Assembly (NCBI RefSeq): GCF_910588665.1
Contig: NZ_CAJUPR010000003.1
Coordinates: forward strand, 24,199-88,198
Source: an uncultured Brachyspira sp.
GTDB lineage: Bacteria > Spirochaetota > Brachyspiria > Brachyspirales > Brachyspiraceae
DNA: 64,000 nt
Direction: 5' to 3'
Shown: positions 17,814 to 26,672 of the stretch, piece after piece
Layout of the letters: the number at the start of each line of letters is the position of its first letter
Position numbering within the stretch: position 1 is the first letter of the stretch
The notes under the pieces: generated by a model
What the model saw: the letters and a program-made list of their open reading frames with translations, nothing else
Database searches by the model: none
What the model was told of the DNA's origin: nothing
Made by a program: the position numbers and the translations under genes

Positions 17814-19595
17814 ATGTTTAGAATGCAAAATAATCTGCCGAAAGTAGGTATAAGACCTGTTATAGACGGCAGAAGAAACGGGGTAAGAGAATCTCTTGAA
17901 GAGACCACTATGAATATGGCTAAAATAGCAGCTAAACTTATAGAGGATAATATAAAGCATCCCAGCGGAGAAAAAGTTGAATGCATAATCTCCGATACTA
18001 CTATAGGAGGAGTTGCCGAAGCTGCAAGATGTCAGAAAAAATTTGATGAAAATAATGTCGCTTTAACTCTTACCGTTACTCCTTGCTGGTGTTATGGTTC
18101 TGAAACTATTGATATGACTTCAGCCATACCTAAAGCTATATGGGGATTTAATGGTACTGAGAGACCAGGTGCTGTTTATCTGGCGGCTGCAGATGCATGT
18201 CATACTCAATTGGGGCTTCCCGTTTTCTCTATTTACGGCAAAGATGTTCAGGATGCATGCGATGAAAATATTCCTGATGATGTTAAAGAGAAGATACTTA
18301 GATTTGCAAGAGCAGGACTTGCAGCAGCTACTATGAAAGATCAGTCCTATATAAGTATGGGATATGTTGCTATGGGTATTATGGGCTCTATGGTTAATGC
18401 GGAATTTTTGCTTGATTACTTAGGAATGAGAACTGAGTTTGTGGATATGAGTGAAATTAAAAGAAGATTGGAGCTTGATATTTATGATAAAGAAGAATTT
18501 GAAAAAGCATGGCAATGGGCTAAGCAATGCAAAAAAGGAAGCGATAATAATAAAGTAAAAGCTTCAGATGAAGATAAAGAAAAAGAATGGGCTGTTTCCA
18601 TTAAAATGGCTATGATTATGCGCGATTTAATGATAGGAAATCCTAAATTAGCTGAAATGGGCTATATAGAAGAGGCTCAGGGGCATAATGCTATAGCGGG
18701 AGGTTTTCAGGGACAGAGACATTGGACTGATTTTATGCCTAATGGAGATTTTGCCGAAGCTGTTCTTAATTCATCTTTTGATTGGAACGGAATAAGAGAA
18801 CCTTTTGTTGTTGCTACTGAAAATGATTCTTTAAATGGTATTTCTATGCTCTTTGCTCATTTATTAACAAGCAGATCTCAGTTATTTGCCGATGTCAGAA
18901 CTTACTGGAGTCCTGAGGCTGTTAAAAGAGTTACTGGAAAAGAGCTTACAGGAAAAGCTGAAAAAGGCATCATTCATTTAATTAATTCTGGTGCTGCTTC
19001 TTTAGATTGGACGGGAGAGCAAAAAATTAGTGGAAATCCTGCTTTAAAAGAATATTGGAATATTACTGAGGAAGAGGCTAAAAAATGTCTTGATGCCACA
19101 GAGTTTTCTCCCGCTAACAGAGAGTATTTCAGAGGAGGCGGATTCTCATCTACTTTTCTTACCAAAGGCGAAATGCCTATGACTATTATAAGACTCAATT
19201 TAGTTAAAGGATACGGTCCTGTGCTTCAAATAGCTGAAGGTTATGCCGTTAATATTGATGATGGTATATTCAGCATTATAAATAAAAGAACAGATTCTGC
19301 TTGGCCTAGTACTTGGTTTGCCCCTATACTTACGGGTAAAGATTCATTTAAAGATGTTTATTCTGTAATGAATGACTGGGGTGCTAATCACTGCGCAGCA
19401 GCTTACGGACATATCGGGGCTGATTTAATTACTTTAGCTTCTATGCTTCGTATTCCTGTAAGTATGCATAATGTAAGCGAAGATAAAATATTCAGACCTA
19501 AAGCTTGGAAATCTTTCGGCACTAAAGATTTAGAAGGCGCAGATTTCAGGGCATGCAGGCATTTCGGACCTTTATTTGGAAAGACAGCCGGATAA
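17814..19595 (+). CDS. fucI: L-fucose isomerase
   Basis: FucI converts L-fucose to L-fuculose, the first cytoplasmic step of the pathway. The 593-residue sequence closely follows E. coli FucI: PKVGIRPVIDGRR at about 10-22, VTPCWCYGSETIDM near 90-103, GFNGTERPGAVYLAAA, and FQGQRHWTDFMPNG. The manganese ligands of the family are present as E336 (in VATEND), D360 (in FADVRTYW) and H552 (in VSMHNV), with the E-D spacing of 24 seen in E. coli. ACGGAGG lies 13 bases before the ATG, a little long, so the ATG at 17823 is an alternative. D-arabinose is a likely side substrate, as known for this family. Confidence 0.95.
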   Translation: MFRMQNNLPKVGIRPVIDGRRNGVRESLEETTMNMAKIAAKLIEDNIKHPSGEKVECIISDTTIGGVAEAARCQKKFDENNVALTLTVTPCWCYGSETIDMTSAIPKAIWGFNGTERPGAVYLAAADACHTQLGLPVFSIYGKDVQDACDENIPDDVKEKILRFARAGLAAATMKDQSYISMGYVAMGIMGSMVNAEFLLDYLGMRTEFVDMSEIKRRLELDIYDKEEFEKAWQWAKQCKKGSDNNKVKASDEDKEKEWAVSIKMAMIMRDLMIGNPKLAEMGYIEEAQGHNAIAGGFQGQRHWTDFMPNGDFAEAVLNSSFDWNGIREPFVVATENDSLNGISMLFAHLLTSRSQLFADVRTYWSPEAVKRVTGKELTGKAEKGIIHLINSGAASLDWTGEQKISGNPALKEYWNITEEEAKKCLDATEFSPANREYFRGGGFSSTFLTKGEMPMTIIRLNLVKGYGPVLQIAEGYAVNIDDGIFSIINKRTDSAWPSTWFAPILTGKDSFKDVYSVMNDWGANHCAAAYGHIGADLITLASMLRIPVSMHNVSEDKIFRPKAWKSFGTKDLEGADFRACRHFGPLFGKTAG

Positions 19596-19606
19596 AATAT
19601 AATTGT

Positions 19607-19646
19607 AATCCCATTTAATGCTTAGTAATATTAAATGGGATTTTTT
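19607..19646 (+). terminator. strong intrinsic terminator between fucI and fucU
   Basis: A perfect 13-bp stem, AATCCCATTTAAT (19607-19619) and ATTAAATGGGATT (19630-19642), with a ten-base loop and a run of T. It would end most fucI transcripts before fucU, so fucU may depend on read-through or its own promoter. Confidence 0.85.
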
Positions 19647-19675
19647 ATAAAAATTATAATTTAAGGACTTATAAT

Positions 19676-20113
19676 ATGTTAAAAGGAATAGATCCTGTAA
19701 TTTCTCCCGAACTATTAAAAATATTATGCGAAATGGGACATGGAAGCGAAATACTATTTGCAGACGGTAATTTTCCTTCTCATGATTATAATGTAAAAAG
19801 AATTATCAGGCTTGACGGAATAGATATACCTGCTATTTTAAAAGCAATTATGCCTTTATTTCCTTTAGATACTTTTGTGGAAAGCCCTATTGTATTAATG
19901 CAGCCTAATAATGATTTCGGAAGAGAACCGAATGTATGGGCTGAATATAAAGATATAATATCAAAATATCAAAAAGTAGGATATGAATATTTAGAAAGAT
20001 TTGCATATTATGACAGATGCGCAAATGTATATGCAATCGTTGCCACAAGCGAACTTGAAATATATGCAAATATTATACTTAAAAAAGGCGTAATTTTCCC
20101 AAATAATAGATAA
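19676..20113 (+). CDS. fucU: L-fucose mutarotase (RbsD/FucU family)
   Basis: FucU interconverts the alpha and beta anomers of L-fucose so that FucI is not limited by slow spontaneous mutarotation. The 145-residue protein matches the family length. It opens with LKGIDPVISPELLKIL, followed by EMGHGSEILFADGNFP (about 21-36), which contains the conserved His, and has FERFAYYDRCANV-type residues near the C-terminus (about 103-115). RbsD, the pyranase for ribose, is the close relative. The residues after the His and the neighbours favour FucU. An AAGGA site precedes the ATG. The gene sits behind the fucI terminator. Confidence 0.9.
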   Translation: MLKGIDPVISPELLKILCEMGHGSEILFADGNFPSHDYNVKRIIRLDGIDIPAILKAIMPLFPLDTFVESPIVLMQPNNDFGREPNVWAEYKDIISKYQKVGYEYLERFAYYDRCANVYAIVATSELEIYANIILKKGVIFPNNR

Positions 20114-20143
20114 TATTATTTTCTGAAAGTCTGTATCTAAGTA

Positions 20144-20815
20144 TTATATTAAGGTGTCTCTGCCGTAATCTGTTATATCGGTAGCTATTTTTTCTGCCAG
20201 TTCTTTTACAGTAATTTTTTTATTGTATAAAGCATTAAGTTCGCTGTCTGTAGCTCCTAAAAGTTCAACAAAAACAACCTTTCCGTTAGGAGTGTCTATT
20301 TCTCCAGCCTCATCTGGTATTGTTATAAATCCTGTAATTTTAGATTCTTGCTTTGAATCTATTCCTTCTTTTTGCTTTGTCCATATATATTCATACGGAT
20401 TAAGTATTTCTCCGCTTTCAAATACATATTTTGCTAATTGCTGTAAAAATCCAATAACCGTTTTTATTTCATTATCTGAGGCATCATCATCTTTTGTATT
20501 ATTTTTTTGCTTTTCATTCATTTTTAATTTGAAAGTAAGTTCAAATCCGAATCCGCTGTATTCTATATTTTCAGATTCTTTTTCATAAAGCTCGCTTAAT
20601 CCGTAAGTAACAAAATGATAGTATCCGTTTTCTCTGTAAATGCTTATTCCGTCTAAAGGATCTTTTCCTCCAAGCTGATATGATATTATAGGGCTGTAAT
20701 GCAAAGGAGATTTTTGATTTTTATATATTTTCTCAAATGCTTCAGATATGGCGTCAAATCCTGAGGTATTTGCCGTATTTTCAATATTGTTTAAACCCTC
20801 TAAATCTTTACTCAT
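20144..20815 (-). CDS. SUFU (suppressor of fused) domain protein
   Basis: The 223-residue cytoplasmic protein has no signal peptide. It carries the SUFU fold with its typical segments: LDGISIYREN near 53-62, HFVTYGLSELYEKE near 67-80, and GFGFELTFKLK near 88-98, followed by a Lys/Asp-rich loop and a C-terminal domain with FITIPDEAGEIDTPNG. Bacterial SUFU proteins are scattered and of unknown function. Several relatives are immunity proteins in polymorphic-toxin loci, but no toxin gene adjoins this one. It converges on fucU (30-base gap) and is followed by nothing on its own strand, with mtaB upstream by 28 bases, so it is probably co-transcribed with mtaB. Confidence 0.75.
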   Translation of the reverse strand: MSKDLEGLNNIENTANTSGFDAISEAFEKIYKNQKSPLHYSPIISYQLGGKDPLDGISIYRENGYYHFVTYGLSELYEKESENIEYSGFGFELTFKLKMNEKQKNNTKDDDASDNEIKTVIGFLQQLAKYVFESGEILNPYEYIWTKQKEGIDSKQESKITGFITIPDEAGEIDTPNGKVVFVELLGATDSELNALYNKKITVKELAEKIATDITDYGRDTLI

Positions 20816-20843
20816 TTTTCCTCCGATTTTGTTAATTTGATTA

Positions 20844-22094
20844 TCAGCAGATTATAATACCATTTTCGTATTTTAGCGCTTTAGCTTTAAAAATATCTTT
20901 TTTGCTTAATTGATTTTCTGTAATAAGTTTGCATTTTAGATATTCTGAGCTTGTTCCGATATATTTATTATCAGATAAAGCTTTTTCTATTATTATTTTT
21001 AAATCTCTTCCTATAGCATTTGTATAGTAAGAATCTTTTAATTTATTATTTAAATCATTCAGTATTTTTGCTCTTTTTAATTTTGTTCTGTATCCTACCT
21101 GTCCGTCCATTTTTGATGAAGGAGTATTTTCTCTGTTTGAATATCTGAATATATGAATTTTTATGAACTTTGATTTACTGCATAAATCATAAGTGCTGTT
21201 AAAATCAATATTATCCTCGTAAGGAAATCCTACCATAACATCGCTGCTTACAGACATATTTGAATTAGTTTTATATAGTTTTTCTATTATTTTAAGATAA
21301 TCTTCTCTTGTATATCTTCTATTCATAAGCTTCAGTATTTTATTGCTTCCCGACTGCAAAGGTATATGGGCATGACTGCAAAGCACATCTTCATTTTTAA
21401 ATAAACTTATAAGCTTATCATCAAAGTAAAACGGCTCAACAGATGAAAGCCTTATTCTGATACCGTATTTTGAGGAATGCTCCAATATTTTAGTTAATAT
21501 ATTGCAGAAGTTAATTTCATTATTATAATTATATGAACCCAGATTGAGTCCCGTAAGCACTATTTCTTTATATCCGCAGTCATCAGCCGTTTTTAAAGCT
21601 TCAAAAATTTTTTTCGGCTCTGCGCTTTTATGATTTCCTCTTACTCTTGACACTATGCAGTATGTGCAGAAAACCTCGCATCCGTCTTGTATTTTTAAAT
21701 ATGCCCTGCTTTGCTCCTGAGGAAAAAATATAGGACTGTTTATTTTACTTTCTGCATTATTATGCATAGTATTGAATATTATTTCAGATGCCTCTTCTTT
21801 TTTTTCATTCGGTATAAGAATTATATTATCTTTTAAAACATAAGAATCTTTATCTTTTTTCGATGCATAACATCCTATAAGAAATATTTTTTTCAGAGAT
21901 GTCTCTTCAAGTTTTTCTAAATAGGATGCAAGTTTTTTATCGCTGTAATTTGTAACTGTACATGTATTGATTGCCACAGCATCAGCATTATTTAACTCCG
22001 TGATATTTGCTCCCATGCTTTTTAATTCATAAGATATTTTTTCGCTTTCATATTGATTTAATCTGCATCCGAAAGTATGTATATGTATATTCAT
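20844..22094 (-). CDS. mtaB: tRNA t6A37 methylthiotransferase MtaB
   Basis: MtaB adds a methylthio group at C2 of t6A37 to make ms2t6A in ANN-decoding tRNAs. The 416-residue radical-SAM enzyme has the N-terminal UPF0004 domain with its three cysteines (FGCRLNQYE at about 8-16, NTCTVTN near 46, LIGCYAS near 74), the radical-SAM cluster CEVFCTYC (about 138-145), LTGLNLGSYN for substrate binding, and a C-terminal TRAM-like region (about 350-410). FGCRLNQYE and length separate MtaB from MiaB and RimO. It is the first gene of a leftward pair with the SUFU gene, divergent from ftsZ. Confidence 0.88.
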   Translation of the reverse strand: MNIHIHTFGCRLNQYESEKISYELKSMGANITELNNADAVAINTCTVTNYSDKKLASYLEKLEETSLKKIFLIGCYASKKDKDSYVLKDNIILIPNEKKEEASEIIFNTMHNNAESKINSPIFFPQEQSRAYLKIQDGCEVFCTYCIVSRVRGNHKSAEPKKIFEALKTADDCGYKEIVLTGLNLGSYNYNNEINFCNILTKILEHSSKYGIRIRLSSVEPFYFDDKLISLFKNEDVLCSHAHIPLQSGSNKILKLMNRRYTREDYLKIIEKLYKTNSNMSVSSDVMVGFPYEDNIDFNSTYDLCSKSKFIKIHIFRYSNRENTPSSKMDGQVGYRTKLKRAKILNDLNNKLKDSYYTNAIGRDLKIIIEKALSDNKYIGTSSEYLKCKLITENQLSKKDIFKAKALKYENGIIIC

Positions 22095-22272
22095 AATAAA
22101 TATTCTCTTTAAAATAATTTAAATAATAATGAACTGATTAGTATTAATTAAGTATATATTTAAAATAATAATAATACAAATAATGTAAAAAATAAATTAA
22201 CATAATATTTTTATTAAATTAAAGAATAAAAAATCCGATTAACATAATAGCATATTTTTTTATTTTTACTAC

Positions 22273-22300
22273 TTGCAGAATTTACTAATTATGTTAATAT
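22273..22300 (+). promoter_or_regulatory. candidate ftsZ promoter
   Basis: TTGCAG (22273-22278) and TAATAT (22295-22300) with a 16-base spacer lie 72 bases before the ftsZ start. The rest of the 278-base gap between mtaB and ftsZ is AT-rich with no coding sequence seen. Confidence 0.5.
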
Positions 22301-22372
22301 GATTATGTTTATTGAAATATGTTTATAATATATTTTAATTGATTTCAATATATTATAGCAAGGGGAATAGCA

Positions 22373-24109
22373 ATGAATCCTAACTATCGCATAGAATTGG
22401 CAGATAATATAAAAGGGAGCGAAAAGATGTCATTTAACAATAATTCTTTATCATTGGATACAATAATTAAAGTAATCGGCGTGGGCAACGGCGGATGCAA
22501 TGCTGTAAACAGAATGATAGAAGAAGGACTTGAGAATGTAGAGTTTATCGCTATGAATACTGATTCTCAGGCATTATCACGCTCCAATGCTTCTGTAAGA
22601 CTCGTTTTAGGCGACAGAGTAACTCAGGGATTGGGAGCAGGTACGGATCCCGAAAGAGGAGCCGAAGCGGCAAGAGAGAACATTTCTGAAATAGAAGAAC
22701 TTGTAAGCGGCGCTAATTTGGTATTTATTGCAAGCAGTTTCGGAGGCGGTACTGGAACTGGAGCAAGCCCTATTGTGGCTGAAGCTGCTAAAAAATCGGG
22801 TGCTTTAACTATCGGTGTTGTTACTAAACCTTTTGATTATGAAGGTAAATTAAAAATGAGCCGTGCTGAATCAGGCATAGATAAAATGCTTACAATAGTT
22901 GATTCTCTTATAATAATACCTAATGAAAATCTTTATGATATGGTGGATATGGATAATTACAGCTATGAGGAAGCTTTATCCGTTGTGGACGATATACTTC
23001 GTCAGGGAGTTCAGGGCATATCCGATATAATTACTCAGACGGGATTTATTAATGTTGATTTTGCAGATGTAAAAACTATGATATCTCTTTCAAACGGAAG
23101 GGCTCATTTAGGAATAGGAATAGGCAAAGGCGATGAAAGACTTCAAAAGGCTATTACAAATGCATTTGAAAATCCGCTTTTAGATGTTTCCAGTATTAAA
23201 AATGCAAGAGGCATACTTGCCAATATAGTTTGTCCTAAAGATTTTGCTATGAAAGAGTATAGAGAGGCTAGTAAAATTATAAATAATTATGCTAATGAAA
23301 ATGCTAATATAAAAATCGGCGTCTGCCCTAAAGATGATATTAAAGATGAAATTGTTGTTACAATAGTTGCTACAGGATTTGATGCAAATTCAAAAAATGA
23401 TTTTGAGAATACAAACTCAGATTTTCATACTGATGATATAATAAATAAATCAAATAAAGATAAAATTATTAATAATAATTCGGACAGTTCTGATAATGAG
23501 ATTAAAAATAAATCGGATAATATTGTTTCAAAATTAGAAAATACCTACGAAACAGACAATATAAATACAATAGTAAAAGAACCTAAAAAAGAAATTGAAT
23601 CTGCTATTATTAAAGAAGAGATGCTTAATAATGAAGAAATAAATATTTCAGATAATATAAAATTTGAAAATAATATAAAAAATCTTAAAAAACCTTTAAT
23701 AAGCAAAATAAATAGATTTAATAATACAGATGATGCTTTACCTGAAAATACTAATGCAGGAGATATGTTCTCTTCCGTTAATAGTAATGAGGATAACAGT
23801 ATAGAAGAAAAATTTAACAGAAATATAGTTAATGGTAATTATGAGAGTTTATATTCTCAAAGATATGAAACAAAAAAATCTACTATTAATAAAAGAGCGG
23901 CGGAAAAAATAGCCGAAGATATGCGTTTTGAAGAAGAAAAGCATAATAATAAAATTCCATTTGATGTTGTATCAGATGATTATATGGATAAGCATAATAA
24001 AATGGGCTCAAAAATGTCCATATTCGGAGAAACAAGTACGGCTGATAATGATTTAGAAAAACCCGCTTTCTTAAGACGCCAGATACAGGCAAGAAATACT
24101 ATAAGATAA
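22373..24109 (+). CDS. ftsZ: cell division GTPase FtsZ with long C-terminal linker
   Basis: FtsZ forms the cytokinetic ring. The GTPase part (about 25-340) shows VIGVGNGGCNAVNRM (about 35-49), the tubulin signature GGGTGTG (about 124-130), and the catalytic T7 loop NVDFADVK (near 227-234). Then comes a linker of roughly 210 residues, rich in Asn, Asp, Lys and Ile, and the conserved tail EKPAFLRRQ (about 563-571) that binds FtsA-type anchors. At 578 residues it is much longer than E. coli FtsZ (383), all in linker. AAGGGG precedes the ATG. The usual dcw partners (ftsA, ftsQ, mur genes) are absent here. A TPR gene and coaE follow. Confidence 0.95.
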   Translation: MNPNYRIELADNIKGSEKMSFNNNSLSLDTIIKVIGVGNGGCNAVNRMIEEGLENVEFIAMNTDSQALSRSNASVRLVLGDRVTQGLGAGTDPERGAEAARENISEIEELVSGANLVFIASSFGGGTGTGASPIVAEAAKKSGALTIGVVTKPFDYEGKLKMSRAESGIDKMLTIVDSLIIIPNENLYDMVDMDNYSYEEALSVVDDILRQGVQGISDIITQTGFINVDFADVKTMISLSNGRAHLGIGIGKGDERLQKAITNAFENPLLDVSSIKNARGILANIVCPKDFAMKEYREASKIINNYANENANIKIGVCPKDDIKDEIVVTIVATGFDANSKNDFENTNSDFHTDDIINKSNKDKIINNNSDSSDNEIKNKSDNIVSKLENTYETDNINTIVKEPKKEIESAIIKEEMLNNEEINISDNIKFENNIKNLKKPLISKINRFNNTDDALPENTNAGDMFSSVNSNEDNSIEEKFNRNIVNGNYESLYSQRYETKKSTINKRAAEKIAEDMRFEEEKHNNKIPFDVVSDDYMDKHNKMGSKMSIFGETSTADNDLEKPAFLRRQIQARNTIR

Positions 24110-24125
24110 GGTGTTATATTTAATT

Positions 24126-26045
24126 ATGAAGAAAAATATTTTTAAAAAAAGATTATTCTTAAGTCTTTTTATTTTTTATATATTTTCTTTTTCGGTTTTT
24201 TCTCAAAATACTATAGAAAATGCTTTGAAGTTATACAATGAAAGGAACTATGAAGCTTCAATAAGAGTATTAGAGGCTATGAATATAGCTCCTAGCAATT
24301 TAGAGCCTTATTTATTATTAATAGATAATTATATAAAACTTAATAATTTATCTATAGCAGAATCTTTAATAAATGATGCCGAACATTATCATTCCAGAAA
24401 TTACAGATTATTAGAAAGAAAATTAATATTAGAACTTCTAAGCAATAGAAATTCAGAATCAAGAATTACTGTTAATGCTATAAAAAATTTAGACAGTAAA
24501 AATTATTTAGCTAATTATGCACAAGGAGTTCTAAGCGAAAGGGCGGGATATTATGAAACTGCTATGAATATTTATGAAAGAGCAAGACTTATAGATAAGA
24601 TAAGACCTGAAGCCACAATCGGTTTAGCATATCTTTATTTTGCAGGCGGAAATAATGAAAAGGCATTAAGCTTATTTAATGAAAATATTGCAAATAATCC
24701 GAGAGAGGCTGAGTCTTATTATCATTTGGCTAATTATTATTATCTGAATAAGCAGTATAATACTGCTTTAAACGAAGTTAATAATGCTTTATTTTATTAT
24801 ACAAATTATAATGAAGCTGAAATATTAAAAGCTAATATATTTATCTCATTAAATAGATATGATGAGGCTATTGCTATATTAGAATATATGCCCGATTCAG
24901 GATTCAAAAATAATTCAAAATATTATTATATAGGAAATGTATATGAAGGAGCTAATAATTATGCAAGATCCAAGTCTGCATATATTAATTATCTTAGGGT
25001 AAATCCTGAAAATGAGCTTGGAAGGCTTGCCTATGAAAGAGTTTTATTATATACAAATCCTAATCCCGATTATGAAAGAGACAGAGCCGCTTTATATTAC
25101 GGAAATTTAGCCTCCTACTATACAAGGCTTGCTGATAATATCAGAGCTCAGGCATATTTAAAGCATATGCTGAGATTAAATCCTGCAAACACATTTGCAA
25201 GATTAATGCTTTCCGATGTTTACAGAAGAATGGGATTAGAAGAAAAATCTTTGGAAGAATTGGAAATAGCTAAAAATATTAATCCTGAAGATAAATCTAT
25301 TATATATAAATATGATAGCTATAAAAGAAGATTGGATAAGAATATAGTTTCTAAATCTTGGGGTTTAGAACAGTACAATATTGATTTTTCAGGTTTTACA
25401 GTTGCTATAACCGATACAATTACAGCCCAAAAAGACAGCCCTTTATATTTAAATACAGCTTTATATCAGACATTGTCCTATGTTCTGCCTCAGTTCGGAA
25501 GATTTAAAGTATTAGATATGTACAGCAATTATTATGATGTCAGAGATCTTTACAGAGAATTAAACAGAAGGAATGCAGATTATTATTTGAGAGGGTCTGC
25601 ATTTCAAAATGATGATACATTTACTATTATGCTTGATTTGGTTGATGTAAAAAGCGAAAAAACTGTTACTAATTTTACAATTATGACCAGAGGAAAAGAA
25701 AAAATAATGGGCGCTGCTGTTATGGCTGGAAGAGCTATTAACAACAGCATACCTTTTTATTCAAAAGTGATAAAGCTTCATAATGATAATATATATATAA
25801 ATGCTGGAAGAATGCAGGGAATTACTAATAATATGAATATGCTTCTTTATGACACAGCGGAGGCAAGAATAGATTTAGCTTCAAGAGGATATAACGGCGT
25901 TATAGGAATGATAAAGATTATTACAACAGATGAAAATGTTTCTTTAGCCAAACTTATAGACGGAAGGCTTTTAAATAAAGTTAACTTAAATCAAATAGTA
26001 ATGCCCTATATAACAAATACGATGCAAAATACTAATGTTAACTGA
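24126..26045 (+). CDS. exported TPR protein with CsgG-like C-terminal domain
   Basis: The 639-residue protein has a signal peptide (about 1-27, ending near SVFS) and at least eight TPR-type repeats (about 30-415), such as the segment HLANYYYLNKQYNTALNEVN. The C-terminal part (about 425-639) is beta-rich, with FTVAITDTI and ADYYLRGSAFQ, like CsgG/FlgT/LpoB-type periplasmic folds. Start: the ATG at 24126 leads directly into the signal peptide. The GTG at 24111 overlaps the AAGG site. It begins 16 bases after ftsZ, so it is probably co-transcribed and could be an envelope scaffold for division. No function is assigned. Confidence 0.65.
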   Translation: MKKNIFKKRLFLSLFIFYIFSFSVFSQNTIENALKLYNERNYEASIRVLEAMNIAPSNLEPYLLLIDNYIKLNNLSIAESLINDAEHYHSRNYRLLERKLILELLSNRNSESRITVNAIKNLDSKNYLANYAQGVLSERAGYYETAMNIYERARLIDKIRPEATIGLAYLYFAGGNNEKALSLFNENIANNPREAESYYHLANYYYLNKQYNTALNEVNNALFYYTNYNEAEILKANIFISLNRYDEAIAILEYMPDSGFKNNSKYYYIGNVYEGANNYARSKSAYINYLRVNPENELGRLAYERVLLYTNPNPDYERDRAALYYGNLASYYTRLADNIRAQAYLKHMLRLNPANTFARLMLSDVYRRMGLEEKSLEELEIAKNINPEDKSIIYKYDSYKRRLDKNIVSKSWGLEQYNIDFSGFTVAITDTITAQKDSPLYLNTALYQTLSYVLPQFGRFKVLDMYSNYYDVRDLYRELNRRNADYYLRGSAFQNDDTFTIMLDLVDVKSEKTVTNFTIMTRGKEKIMGAAVMAGRAINNSIPFYSKVIKLHNDNIYINAGRMQGITNNMNMLLYDTAEARIDLASRGYNGVIGMIKIITTDENVSLAKLIDGRLLNKVNLNQIVMPYITNTMQNTNVN

Positions 26046-26051
26046 ATTATT

Positions 26052-26672
26052 ATGGAAAGAAATATTATAGGTATATACGGACTTATATGTTCGGGAAAAA
26101 GTTCATTTTCTAAAATGCTTGCAAAGGAAATGAATGCTTTATATATAGATGCGGACTTAATAGGGCATGAGGCTTTGATTTATAATAAGGAAAATATAGT
26201 TAAAGAATTTTCAGATGATATTTTAGATAATGATAATAATATAGACAGAAAAAAATTAGGCGCAGTTGTATTTAATAATGCTGAAAAATTAAATAGACTT
26301 GAAGAAATTAATTATCCTTATATAGAAAATAAAGTACATGAATTAATAGACTGTTCATATAAAGATATTGTTATAGAAGCCGCACTTATTATGAGAAGCA
26401 AAATCCGTTTTATGTGCAGCAGCTTAATATATGTAAATGCAAAAACTACCGATATTATAAAGAGAATGAAAAAAACAAGAAATATTTCGGAATATGAAGC
26501 CAGAAAGCGTTTAAAAATGCAAAGAGATGTTAAAAATAATAAACTCAATGCCGATATTCTAATAAACAATATGAAGGATTATAATAATTTAATTGTAATC
26601 TCAAAGAAATTAGGAAGGTATTATGGAGTTAAATCAAAACCAAAACACAGAAGAAAAAGAATCTTCTATTAA
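26052..26672 (+). CDS. coaE: dephospho-CoA kinase
   Basis: CoaE performs the last step of coenzyme A synthesis, phosphorylating the 3'-hydroxyl of dephospho-CoA. The 206-residue sequence shows the P-loop GLICSGKSS (about 10-18), the segment ALYIDADLIGHEAL (about 30-43) with the conserved Asp, and the LID region near 140-160 (KRMKKTRNISEYEARKRLK). It begins 6 bases after the TPR gene without a clear ribosome site, so coupling is likely. Its last 50 bases overlap the next gene, and the final residues (KSKPKHRRKRIFY) are Lys/Arg-rich and unusual for the family. Confidence 0.88.
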   Translation: MERNIIGIYGLICSGKSSFSKMLAKEMNALYIDADLIGHEALIYNKENIVKEFSDDILDNDNNIDRKKLGAVVFNNAEKLNRLEEINYPYIENKVHELIDCSYKDIVIEAALIMRSKIRFMCSSLIYVNAKTTDIIKRMKKTRNISEYEARKRLKMQRDVKNNKLNADILINNMKDYNNLIVISKKLGRYYGVKSKPKHRRKRIFY

